The notes under the pieces are model-generated. The model was not told the origin of the DNA, did not search any database, and worked only from the letters and a program-made list of their open reading frames with translations. A stretch of 64,000 bases of DNA from Lates calcarifer (lineage: Eukaryota > Chordata > Actinopteri > Centropomidae), in the NCBI RefSeq assembly GCF_001640805.2, contig NC_066835.1:3589269-3653268 (forward strand). Reading direction: 5' to 3'. Below are positions 24,300-36,824 of the stretch, piece by piece. Within the stretch, counting starts at the first letter, position 1. Each line of letters begins with the position of its first letter. Both the position numbers and the translations under genes were made by a program.

Positions 24300-27267
24300 C
24301 TACTGAAATGTTGCAACAGTACAAATTTACCTCAGGTGAGGGTGCCGCACTAGAGGCTGGGGGTCCTGCCCACAGCTATACAAAGGATTGAACTCCCTAA
24401 ACAAATTAAGGCACACTGCTTTAACTGCTGTTAAAGTACAAAAGTGAAAAAGCCTTTATTACAGTGGCTTCATTATTAAACATAACACCAGTCTGCATTC
24501 ATTTAGTCTAAGTGAATGTTGCATACTAGGTGTAGCAGACTCAAGGGATCACTATGACCAGTCAGGGACTTTCAGTGTTGCAGACTAAGTTCTGGTCCAT
24601 TGAAAAGTAGTAACTCATGAGCAGGTCAGGTTTGGGCGTTGGGGTATGTCAAAAGCCAGGTTCCTGCAGTCAAAATCATTCTACAGTTCATGAGTTTCAT
24701 AACATGTTCCTGCTGAAAAGAGCTACTAGTCATCATGCATAATAGTGCCTTATATCATCCCATAACTCATCAGTTGGCAGTTACCAGTGCACATATTTAG
24801 AGATTTAAGAACTGCCTGTCAGATTGTTGGTGAGCATGGTGTGCAATTAATGATGAATCCAATCTCTGAGCTATTGAAGTTGCCATTATATTTTTCTTTT
24901 CTATGAAGGCGTAAACACTCCCATCATTATGTGCATTGTTTTATCTACAAGTAATTTGGCAGCATGTAGGCAGGGAAGAAGAAAGAAAATGACATACAAA
25001 TGTATTCCCAGCAGCAAGCCTGATAGCACTCCTTCTACTGCAGCAAAAAACACTAGAAGCTGCCTGTTTGATCATTTTCATCCAATTTCCAACATATGTT
25101 ATGCTAGTAATCTATGAATTTGAACAAGTTTCTTCTGAAGCTGAACAGCATATAGACAAATTCTATATAGAATACTGCTCAGTAGACACCGGGAGAAACC
25201 AAACTGAAAAGGAAAACCATTTAGAAAGTGTAGCCCTGAATACACAGTACAATGCACTCTCAAGGCCAAAGTGGAAAACTGAACCAAGGATGAAAAGTGT
25301 GCCATTTCAGTCTTGCGACCTTTGTCAAAGGAACATTTTCTCATTTGCAGCTGGAAGCCTTGTGCTCAAATAAAACTCATTTGGATGGAACAGAATTTCT
25401 ACTGAGTCAATTACCAATTCATTGCCAATGGACTGACACTAAATTTTTCATGTGATGTTATCAAGTTAAGTCTTGATGCTATCGTTTCCCGCACAAGTTG
25501 TTTTTCTGTGTGCAGATTGTAACTCAGCTGTCTTAAATCATTGGAGAATCACTATGTAAATTCTGCTTCAGGGTGGAATTTCCCTTTACAATATGAAAAA
25601 CTAGAGAAATAAAAGATTTGATTACAGTGCATGTCACACTCAGAAGCACTCCCTTAGCCTTGAGCAAAGTAGCAGTCACTTTAATTTGTAATTTATGAGG
25701 TCCCTACAATATTATTCCTGTTTTGTTGATGGTGTTAGTTATAGTGATTCACTATAAAAGACTTTGCCATATACAGTGCAGGCACTGAGCGAAAGGGAAG
25801 AAATGGAGGAGGGAAGGCTATACACATGTCTTTCCCTCAAGGAGGTCATTGCTAAGTTCATGACTCATCCCTGAATGTACAGCGTGAAAGTTCACTTGTT
25901 GTTAACCAGCGCTAATATCCACTTCACAGTTAGTTATTATTATAACTCCTTGTTAAGATGTCATAGCCAGCAGCCAGCATCCAGATTACAATTTACAGTT
26001 TAATATATCGCAGCCAGCCAGAGGCGGCCACATGTTACCTCAAGTATAGATTTGCTTCAGTAGATACAAGAGTAGTTAAGTACTTATCACCCTCAAGGCA
26101 TTATGCTCAGCTGTACTCCTTAGGTAGCATCATCTGTTTAATTTCCTAGTCTGAAGCAATAATCACAAACAAATAGCAAAAAAAGCTTAAAGCCATTCTG
26201 TCAGTGCAAGCAACGCTTTGGAGTGTGTTTATCTTAGGAACAGAAAAGTGTCAAATTCTGAATGACTGCTGACAGTAAATTTAGTGGGAAGACAAGCATG
26301 TTGATACAGTGACAGTTTTCATGATTTGCTCAGCTCTGTAACAGGTTCAAGAAACTGACCTCTCAAAAGCCATGCTCAGTGGCCCCAAATATATCTGATA
26401 CAGTGCAGATGAATGTGGATGTCAGTCCTCATCATAGTGCTTAACTTTAGAATCATGTTTTAAACTACCGCAAATTAGTCAAAGGGTACTCAAGTTTTTG
26501 TTGCAGTCAGTCCCATTAAATATAAAGAATGCTGTTCATATGAACCATTGTATAACCATGCTCAAGGACTTCAGACATCAGAGTTTTCTTATATATCTAT
26601 AGTAAAGAATTTCAAAATAATATTTACAGTATGAGCAAACTCTGAGACATGACTGTGAACGACATCAGGGTTACCTTTGCTTAGCCTGCTGCCACTGTGA
26701 CCCATACCTGAATAAGTGCCAGAAAATCAATGGATGAATCAATGAAAGACACCTTTGTGTACCATTTTTGAGCCCTTGTTTCCAATGCAGCCATAATGCT
26801 GCAGTCTGGGCAGATTTTAGTTTTTGAATTGATGCAGCGAGACACACTTTTTTTTATGAATTTTCTGTGTGTTTCCTTTACTGGTGGAATCATCGAATAT
26901 CAAGGTTTACTATCAAGCAGTGCCTACTCTTTGTGCACTGGGTCAGTAGATATAATGAACATTCCTATGTGAAACACTATCAAACCACTGAGGGTTGCAG
27001 TAAAAAGTCAGATGCTCAGGCCAGTGATCATCATGCAACTACCAGTGAAGACATACTGTAGCATGATGCTCCTGTTACCCTTGAAGTAGAAACTCTGCGT
27101 GTTCATGCTTTGAGCGATCAAAGCCGCAACAATGCCGTTATTCATTCGAATAAGATGCAGGTGCATGTTGTGACGTGTGATTCATTATGAGTCAGACTCA
27201 GACTTGGAAATGATCCAGCAGGCACAGCAGAAGCACTTTTTGGCACAGTATGTTTTGTCTGTAGATG

Positions 27268-27269
<2 letters not shown>

Positions 27270-27299
<30 letters not shown>
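27270..27299 (+). repeat. TC microsatellite, about 15 units
   Basis: A pure TC run inside the U12 intron. Frames over it on both strands encode Ser-Leu or Arg-Glu repeats and are not genes. Confidence 0.97.
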
Positions 27300-27303
<4 letters not shown>

Positions 27304-27774
27304 GCACACTGTACTCTCCCTCAAAGGTTAATAGACACAGGTTTGGTGCTCTGGGCGCTGCTCGACTCGCCCATTATTCCAAATGTCAGCTGTGTAAATG
27401 ATCAGTGTTGTCCTTATCATCACATATTATCTGGGTAATTGCTCTCTAATGGTCATATTTGTTTTGATGCAGCATTCATACTTCGATAGCCTTCCCTGCT
27501 ATCAGTTTAATGCTGTCGTAATAGTCAGGTTACAGAAACATGCTCTCAATGCACCTCTGACATCTAAATGAATGCATAACACAGAAATTACATGATGCAC
27601 TCAATTTATTGGGGTTTTTATGACTAAAATGACTGCAGCTGTAATCAGTGCCATATTATACACCAGTTCAATTAGTCTATCCTTATACATCTCCTTACAT
27701 TTTATGCCTCCATGCTGGTGATAGCCTTGGACAGAGGCATTCTGTATGTTCTTAGGTTCTCTGGTTGTCTGTAT

Positions 27775-28290
27775 GTCCAGTCCATCCTCATGAATGCGAT
27801 ATCTCAGTAATGCTCTCAGGGAATTTCTTGAACTTTGGTACAAATATTGACTTTGACACAAGGATGAACTGGTTAGATTTTGGTGTTCAAAGGTCAAGGT
27901 CACTGTGACCTCACAAACAAGTTTATTGCCTTGTGAATGCAACATCTCAATAAAACCACAAGGGAATCCCTTCAAATTTGGCATTTAATTTTGGTGGTCA
28001 AAGGTCAAGGTCACGGTGACCACATGTTCTTATAGTCTCAATATATCTGGAACACCGAGAGGGAATTTCATTTGGCACAAATGTTCACTTGGACTCAAGC
28101 ATGAACTGGTTTAGAATTTAGTGGTCAATCGTCAAAGATGAGTGACCTCAGAAAACAGGTTTTGGCTTCTTGAATGTGATATCTCAATATCGCTTTGACT
28201 GAATTTCTTCAAATTTCACACAAACCTTTAAAGGTCAAAGGTCACTGTGACCCCACAGAACAGGTTTTTGCCAGAACTCATTCACACACT
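27775..28290 (+). repeat. Tandem repeat of four diverged units, about 111-117 b each
   Basis: Each unit has the order ATATCTCA(G/A)TA, GGGAATTTCTTCAAATTTGG-like sequence, GGACTCAAGGATGAACTGGT-like sequence, a GGTCAAAGGTCAAGGTCA-like block and TGACC. The TGACC-bearing blocks lie at 27891-27911, 28002-28022, about 28122-28150 (degenerate) and 28232-28253. Successive spacings are 111, about 114 and about 117 bases. I recognise the unit as a minisatellite-like repeat common in fish genomes. The minus-strand 127-codon open frame at 27601-27984 runs across part of it and is not a gene. Confidence 0.8.
27891..27911 (+). promoter_or_regulatory. Consensus estrogen-response-element palindrome with adjacent half-site
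   Basis: Bases 27897-27911 read AGGTCACTGTGACCT, an exact match to the estrogen receptor palindrome AGGTCAnnnTGACCT. A further AGGTCA directly abuts it at 27891-27896, giving a direct repeat with no spacer, the type bound by the nuclear receptor NR6A1 (GCNF). The extended half-site TCAAGGTCA (27894-27902) also fits ERR/SF-1 sites. The motif match is direct. Any in vivo binding is inference, because it belongs to a repeat. Confidence 0.45.
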
Positions 28291-28868
28291 AATTAACTGC
28301 AACTTTACTGGTTGGCGAAGGCACACAATCATGAGGCAATAATCCTGGTCCTTTGCATTCCTTGTTGATATCTCTATTTTATATCTGGTTGTAATGTTCA
28401 TCTACAACTACTATTACGGATATCTAATTCCTTTATGACTGACTCGGTGGTAGTTCTTGCTTTTTTCGATGCTTGTGTAATACGAGGAAGACACATCCAC
28501 ACATTTATCTACACGTATTTATCTAAGCTGCAGCTCTGCAAACCGTTTCCAGAAAATGGAATCCATGCCAAATTAGCCTCATGACATCCATAAGTGGATG
28601 TCTCAGAATTTTTCCCAACTAAATAGTGTTAAGATAGAGATCCGAATCATGGGTCAAGGCAGATATCTTGTCACATATCAAATTTCCTGCTCTATTCCTT
28701 TCTCTTGGTTTATAAGGTTAGTACATACTGTTAAGCTTGTTATAATTACAGCATAATGTATTTTTATTTTATTTTATTTATTTTCAACAAACTTTTAGTT
28801 GTTGTAAATAAAATATTGTATATGTGTAGACAGAAGTGTTTATGTAGTGTATGTTGTTTACCTCTTGA

Positions 28869-29087
<219 letters not shown>

Positions 29088-32000
29088 TGACATTATGAGT
29101 TGCGATCACACACGTAACACCATGATAATGATTGAAAGTTTGTGAATTCCATTTAAAGTTTCACAAATTTCTTAACATGAAAGTGTAAATGCAATTTGAA
29201 GTAGATGAAATGAGAGGAAAAAGTTTTCATCAAGTCGCTGTTAAACAGATTTTATTTCATCTTCTGTCTTTTTGAAATTAGACCTCCTATTACGTTTTCT
29301 ATGAATATGTTTGTCTGACAATCACAGACATCTAGGTGTATACATAGTCATCTCCTTACCTGTCAGTTAGTGCGTAAATCTCCAGAACTGGTCTCAAGCC
29401 ATGTTTTTTATTTGCATTCATAATGCGCTACATGCTATTTTAGAGGAGTGTTGACAGCAGCTTGGGAAATGTGTGAATCACCGGGGGGACACAGAATTTG
29501 TAGGAGCACTCTTCGGTCGCACCATCTGTGATCATCTCTCTGAAATCACTTTTGATTTACTGCGGGTGTTTGTTTTCTGAGATTCCCAGCCTCTCTTTGG
29601 GCACTGCCAGCATTTTGATTAGTCAGCTGGGGCTGTCCTGCTTTCGCAAAGAGAAAGCAATCTGCAAAAATGATGCGACACAGCAGATCAAGCATGGAAA
29701 TGTAAGAATCTGTCGAGACAGAAATAAAGGGAGGGCGGGATCAAGGCAAATACTTCACTAGATTCACTGTTCTCCACATATTTTGGCATTTGACGTGCAC
29801 TTCCGTGACTGAGGTAACATTCTCAGGGGTACAGTTGTTGTAAAGATGTCTGAAATGCACCCATCTTTGATCTGATACTGTACAGTGTGTCATGCAGTCT
29901 CAGTACAGACATTTTCAGTGGTTACTTTCTCCTTGTGTCTTCATTTCTGTAAAGGTAGTTGTGCAGCTCCAGCTCAGGCCTGTGCAGGCTTTGCTGATTG
30001 TGAGCCAGATAATTTGCCTCAGCCCATTAGGACGCCTTTATCAGGGTTGCCAAGACTATCACAGGCTCAATTACGGGTATAGTTCAAGCATTTCCCCTGT
30101 GTCCAGTCCAACTGGATGCTTTTAATGCCATTGTTGCTTTATACCTCACACTGACAAACACACTGTAGAGAAATAGAACTTGCTCGTCAAAAAATTCTGA
30201 TTGTAGTTTAGTTGCCATGCTGTTTAAGACCAAAGCTTTCTGTTCTGTTGTGATTTTTGCCAGTTGTCTTGGCAGAAATTGAGACTGTACAATGGTAAGC
30301 GTTTTTATTTCCCTTTAATAAGATAATTAGTTATTAGTATTATTATTTATATTCAGTCAACCCTCATTCAGTGTTTTTTCCACTTCTTGCTGCTCTGACA
30401 GTCAGGTGGTTTTTACCTTTTTAATTAGAAAGCAGAAGCTGTGACAGTATTTTACAGACCTCATAATGATGATACCTGATATTAACGATCCTAATCTTGA
30501 TGTATTTAATCATTTCTCTCCCAAACTATTTGTACTCCTCCAGGAGCTGGTAGATTTCATGTCAAAAATTCTTCAATTAAACTCTCAACAACTAAAAACA
30601 GATTCCTCGTGTTTGCCCAAAGCACATAAGTGAACAGTCACATGGGACATCTGTGTCATTTCAGTTTAATGAACCCAAGATCACTGCAAAATGCAAATCT
30701 GTCTCTAATTTTAAAGACAGGGATACTGTTATGGTTACTTTATTTGCATCCTGTGAAATATTGTAAAGCCTTTGCACCTGTCTTGATGAGAACTTTTAAA
30801 GCAGTTGCAGAAAGTGATCTCATTTCGTCATTGTACAGCAGATTGTTGATTTCCTGATGTGTAGAGGCAACATGTGTTTTGTACTTCATCTAAGACTTAA
30901 TGAGTACATTAAAATACACATTTTATGCCAAGCCACCCCTCTAAAACAATAATGCAAATTTAAATAATGTTATCATTTTCTGGAGGTGTGGAAGTCAGTC
31001 AGGGAGTCCATACCCCTCTTTTCCTTCCATGGTAGCAGTGCATGTTGTGTATATGCTTATTGCATGCCACAGTTTTGAGTGGTTCTGTATACTGTACAGT
31101 TCCCATGTGTATGATTGGCTGTGTTGATGGTTTCCTAAGCTCATCCAGGAAATCCTTCAGTTCCACTCCACAGTCGATATCCAGCTGCCAAGTCTGCAGT
31201 AAATTTCTCGAGGGCCCTCCATTCTGTGGCTTTCAGCTTTCCTGCTTTTTGACAAAGACTCATTTAAAGACAGTTGTAATCGCTCTTAATCAGAGTACCT
31301 AAGCATGGGGCATCCTCCTTGACTAGTGCTCTAAGAGGCATAATGTGTAACTGAGACAACTCAAGTGTAGTTCAAGTCAGGATGGAGACATTTGTCACAG
31401 GTAATATCTTTGCAGTCAACATAACCATTTTAACAACAACCTTTTAACCCAATACTCAATAATGTTTGCATACTCCTATATGGATCTACTTTTTTCCCCT
31501 AAAATTAGACAAGACTCATGAAAATACTTTAGAAATGCAGTCATTCATTATTGTAAACATAATTCACTAAAATAACCTGCATATGGAGGAACACATACTA
31601 TAGAGATTTCAATAACTTTTAAAGGGATTGCACACTTCCTCTGTTATTTTTCATTCTTATTTCATAATATGCATTTTTCCTACATCTCATCTTAAAACTT
31701 ACTAAACACTTTTTTAAACACAGTAACCTAACAAAACCACAAACTATAGGATAAAATCAACAGTGTGAGTAGTTATTTATAGATACTGTGCCTCAGGCTG
31801 GAGTTATAAGATAGAGGCTCTGACATCTCTGCCTAAGTCAGTTGTATAGCATGAGAAACTTGATGCCTCGTCATGATTTGCTACCATAGAAACCTATGAA
31901 TATTTGATCACACAGGTTCCAGTAAATGGGGAACATGGAAAGTACCAGAATCTGTTTTATGGCTATGTGTTTGTTTACAAGCTCATTATTATTATTGAAT

Positions 32001-32341
32001 GGGGAGCAAAGGAGGCCATTAGTAAATGATTCCGCCTCTGGGCAGAATCAGCCCCACAGTCACATCAGCAGCGCTGCAATAAAGTGCGATCATATATGAT
32101 GAAATTCGCTGCATAATTACATATGAATAATGCAAGTATTTTTTTTAATTAGTGACACGTCATTTTGTTTCTGCTGAATTTCATTTTTGAGGTTCAGAGG
32201 AGCAGCTGTAATTCACTGAGTGGGTAAGAAATTAAAGCGGATTACTTTTATGTTGATGTGGTAAGCCCATTTGAATAAAAACAAAAACAATTGGACACAA
32301 ATTTTACCATAAACACAAACAGATGAGAGAGCTGCATTTTC

Positions 32342-32365
32342 ATATATATATATATATATATATAT
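32342..32365 (+). repeat. AT microsatellite, about 12 units
   Basis: A pure AT run seen directly. The minus-strand frame with YIYIYIY over it is an artefact. Confidence 0.97.
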
Positions 32366-33345
32366 GTTATTCATGAAATATGTACTGCTTATATTTGAGT
32401 CCACAGAAGCTGCAATTCTTCAAAAAGCCTGCTGTTACGTTTGTTGTGGAATGAAATTAGTGTTAATATCATCAACTGTGACTCCACACTTACAGCATCT
32501 GGACACGTTTTAAAAACCCTGTCAATAAGATCAGTTATGCCTAAAATTCCTGCATCTGGCAGTAATATGATTTTGAATTGATCTGTATCTCTCTCCCTGG
32601 CAGAGTACTAACTCTGAGGGGTTCCTACTGAGTTTCTGTGCTTTTCATTGTCATTTTAAATTTTCTGCTCCAGCAGTAAAAGTCTCTCTGGAAGCTGTTC
32701 TTTCATTCTGTCACATATCCTCTATGAAACTGTATACATTGACCATGGATTTCACAGTGCTGTTGAAAAGGGTAGACAGTTTTACAAACAGTCTAAATGT
32801 CAGCAGAGCAGTCTTGGAGATCCTCAGCTATTGTTTTTCAGAAGGTTACTGACTGGCTGGTTTAATTATCTGTGACAAAATTTTATTGCTCTTCCAAAAA
32901 CTATAAGGGGTACTTGTCATCCTTAAAATTGGAGAAACCAGAGGGAAGAAGTTTGACGGGCGGCTACGTGATGGAACACACTAAATTAGGATCAGCTCTT
33001 ATTTTTCACAGGAGACATATCACCCAGTTCCTTCTTCCCTCCCATAGTACAGTATGCTGTAAAAACCAGGATGACTGAATCTGATGTTCCCTAAGTGAGC
33101 AAGATCCTTTAAGTGATTAATAAAATGCTCAATTCATAACTAATTTATGCTTCTAATGAACTGATATTGCTACAAGGAATGCTTTTGTGCCATTATTAAT
33201 TTTTGTCAGACAAGAGACTGTCCTGTATAAAACAAGGTCATTGGTTGTCTCTGCAGCATCTTATTACGGCTGGAGATCCACTATTCATTTTCTGTTTGAA
33301 CCTAGTAGTCATTGTTGTTTCTTTAATCCATAACCGTGTATTACT

Positions 33346-33359
33346 GTTACCATGGCGAC
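33346..33359 (+). promoter_or_regulatory. Candidate RFX X-box
   Basis: GTTACCATGGCGAC matches the palindromic RFX-family X-box (GTTRCCATGGYAAC) at all but one position. X-boxes in vertebrate introns can mark enhancers. This is a motif match only, with no support for activity. Confidence 0.3.
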
Positions 33360-34925
33360 AATGCTCCGGTACATTCCTATGCGTCGTACCTGTGGGTAGG
33401 AACAAGCAACCTGTATGGTCTTATAGGTAGGAGAACAGATTTCCAGTAATTAAAGGTATCCTGTGGAGTTTTCTCGTAAACAAACACTTCTATTTACATA
33501 CTGCATTTCTGACCTAAACACATTGTGCTCATGCTGAGACATAACAAACACATTTAATGCATTTCCTCATCATCAAATTTAAATGCCAGTTCACAAAGTT
33601 TATTTTAAAATGTATTTAGTCTTCATATAACCAGGGTGAGATGCATTGTTTTTGAAGAAAGATCCCAACAAAATCGGAGGCATATAGTAATTTATACCAA
33701 TAATACATAGATATATGATACTGACTTTGAGACATGGAAGAGGGGGCTTGGCTACTTGAAACAGTTAAAGTCTTCAAGAAACATGTTTTGAATGTAGCAT
33801 TTGGATGCCTGGTATGAAGGCATTCGGAACAGACTGGAACAGACAGACAGTGGCAGACAGTGAAAAAATGATCAGTTCCAGTTTTAAAAGAAATATATAT
33901 TATTGTGCTTTCAAACATCCCTATCAGTCTCACCCTACTGCTGTAAGATTCCTACTTTACCCTTTCAGTTGGTTATAATAGCAGAGCAGGTGGTATCATT
34001 TGGGCTTTTTGCAGCCTGGCATTATGTAAATAGCTTCATTGATTATAGCTCCTCAGCTGTCAATTTGATTAAAGGCAAAGTGGTGCACCTCGTGATAGGA
34101 GTCGCTGTGTCAACTTAATGGAGTGTTGCTAAACAAACAGTCACCTGACCAATCAAGATGGAGCTCTGGTGGCAGGTTATGATGCTGTGCTAAAGGAGAG
34201 CATGAGGTCTGTATCAGACAGGAAGTGCCCTGACATTTTAAAGATGAGATTTAAACAGAGTGAACATTTTAATGATCTCTGGGGGGGAAACTGTGCTCTT
34301 GTAACAGCAAACAGCCGTAGTTTACTGCATATAAATTGAACCGTGAATAAGAATAAAGTAATTGGCTCTGTACTTAAAACCACCTCATAACATATGGCAC
34401 ATAAAGTATTAAGTGACATGCCAGCAGTAGAATATATTGAGACAGATTCAAAATATTTACATAAAATGCACCAAGAGGTAGAAATATATGTAATATTGAA
34501 ATAAATGTTCAGCCTCACTGACAAATGTTATGATAATGATGAATATTTTTAAATAATATTAGGTGATCAATAAAAAAGCAGTGTCAAGTACTCGCAATGA
34601 GCTGCATTAATTAGATCATATTTAAGCAACTGTGGACAGGCTTTGATTTTCAGTATTGTCTGCCTGTTGAGTGCTGTAACCAGGCAGTGAGATGGAAAAC
34701 AGCAAGGCTGAATGCGGACTTTGCACCCATTCCCCACCCTCCCTCCTCTCCAACCATCAGTCCGCCACCAGGAACCCATCTCAATGGAATACAAATTCAC
34801 CCATGAATGGAAAGACAAATGTTTAGCCTAGGAGAGAGATGGAAAGAGGAGGGTGGGGGCCTCGCTGTAAAAGGCGCAGAGATAATTTAATAAGACAGCG
34901 CTTCTGAACCGGCTCACACCGTCGC

Positions 34926-34993
34926 TTTTTTTTTTTTTTTTTTTTTTTTTTTTCTTTTTTCTTCCTCCTACCCTACACACACACACACACACA
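34926..34993 (+). repeat. Poly(T) run followed by AC microsatellite
   Basis: A T run of 28 bases (34926-34953) is followed by TC-rich sequence and an AC run (34974-34992). The minus-strand poly-Lys frame at 34828-35037 is an artefact of the T run. Confidence 0.95.
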
Positions 34994-35402
34994 GATGGAC
35001 ATTTGGAGCAGTCACAGGCGGTGGCTTTTGAACACACACAGGGGACGCCTCATGGAATAATATGCCTTTAAGCTTTTGTCAGGTGCCCAATTGCCACGAG
35101 TGCTGCAGGTTTGACAAATGGTGCTGCCAAACAGCCCAGACCCACCTAACGCTGAAGTCCTGTTGTGGTGATGGTGATTAGAACCACTGACCTGAGAGGG
35201 AGAGGATGGGAATTAATACGTGCATGGTTGAAATGAAAGAGAAGTGCTCTGACTGCACCTGTGACTGGTGATATGTCACATCTGTGAGCATACATCAACT
35301 CCAGGCCCTTCTGCAGTTATCTGCACAGCAGTGATAGGGCCTGTGGGAAATGGTAGGAAGCTTTCCTAAAGCCCATCTTACTGTTGGATGATGTCAGTCC
35401 AA

Positions 35403-35622
35403 TCTGCCACCAAGCTCTGAGGAAGACAAAATTATCCACGGGCTGTTGCGCACACCCATGTTTTATTTTAGATTTCTTTAGACAAGTACTCTGTTTTGAG
35501 CTCTAGATTGACTGGTGACCTGTGCAGGGTGTACCCCAACTTTTTCCCAGGCATAATCTCTACCCACCAAAGACCTCATGAAGGATAAGAGAGTTCAGAT
35601 ACTGGGTAGAGGGATGGAATTG
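35403..35622 (+). repeat. Interspersed teleost repeat, copy A
   Basis: Shares with copy B at 36092 the order TCTGCCACCAAGCTC, AAGACAAAA, ATCCA, ACACCCATGTT, then GAGCTCTAGATTGACTGGTG and ACCTGTGCAGGGTGTA. Copy A continues further with AAGGATAAGAGAGTTCAGAT and a GGATGGA-like end. This resembles the tail of a common fish repeat ending in AAGGATAAGCGGTATAGAAA and ATGGATGGA. There is no coding content. Confidence 0.65.
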
Positions 35623-36091
35623 CTTATAAAAATGCATTTAGTTTTCTAGCATTAACAAAAGGCATACAGGTAGCTAAAACATAGCTGCCAGATATTGAGA
35701 AAAAAGAAGAATGATACAATATCTCTAGTTCTGCTGCATCTGTTTTGGTCCTTTGAGTGCAATGCTAAGTTGGTAAAGTTCTCTTTAAAAAATAGTCAAC
35801 TGTAAGACAAAATGGTAAGAAAATAGAACACACTCACACGAAAAAGTATTCAGTCAAAGCAGCAAACTCACCGAAGGGGGGTAGCTAGCAAAAGATTTAA
35901 TTTTTACTTAGCAAACAAGTTACTGTTGTCTAAATTGTCATCAGTGAATTTTCTGAAAAATAAGGCCATTCAATTAATTCACTATTTGCAGAGCAAATTA
36001 ATATGTTTTGAAATTAGGAAATCATTTAAAAGTAATGCATTATAATTAAATCAAATAATGCAAAAATGATGAAAATGAGTTTTGGGTCCCG

Positions 36092-36256
36092 TCTGCCACC
36101 AAGCTCCAACAAAGACAAAAATATCCATGCGTTGTTTTGAACACCCATGTTAAATTTTAGATATGTTTAGACTAGTACTATATTTGAGCTCTAGATTGAC
36201 TGGTGACCTGTGCAGGGTGTACTCCACCTTTTTCCCAGGAATGAGCCCTACTCATC
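36092..36256 (+). repeat. Interspersed teleost repeat, copy B (same orientation)
   Basis: This is a direct, diverged copy of the segment starting at 35403, offset by 689 bases. The best-kept part is GAGCTCTAGATTGACTGGTG with ACCTGTGCAGGGTGTA (about 36188-36223). It ends before the AAGGATAAG tail present in copy A. Confidence 0.65.
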
Positions 36257-36802
36257 AACACACCCAACACTAAAGAAAGCAGAATTAGGTGCAAGATTTT
36301 TTTTTCTTTTCCAATTAAAAGTTTTATTTTAGCTTTCTTCTAATTGAAAAAGACAGTTTAAGCCTGCAGAATATGGATATATTGACCAAACGTATGAATC
36401 AAATTCCAGGAAATGCAGACTCGGTATCCTGGGAAATATGCCCATATTGCACAATTGCACATCAATGTACTTTAAAAGCCAATGCTCACAGTGAGTGTAC
36501 AAAGTGTTCCCTGTATGTGAGAAAGAAAGTTCTTTTGGAGTGGTAGGATGGGCATGTAGCAATGTCAACTATTAAGCTTGAGCCTGGTGTTTGCTGCTTA
36601 TGAACACAGTCTTATTTACTGAAAAAGCCTGACTTATTTTTCTAATCTGGAAGTTGAAATATCTTCTCAGGACAGAGACAACATCGTTTCCCATGTTGTT
36701 TAGTTTAGGCCTTAGGTTACTGCTCTACTGAGGCCTCAGGGAGCAGGAAAACTGTTGATAAAAATTCAGACCCAAAGACTTGTATGTTTCCTCCAGTCCA
36801 TA

Positions 36803-36824
36803 AACACACACACACACACACACA
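36803..36824 (+). repeat. AC microsatellite
   Basis: A pure AC run, seen directly. Confidence 0.95.

Noticed and set aside
27601..27984. Minus-strand open frame of 127 codons
   Set aside because: It runs through the tandem repeat units at 27.78-28.29 kb, so its length reflects repeat sequence rather than a gene.
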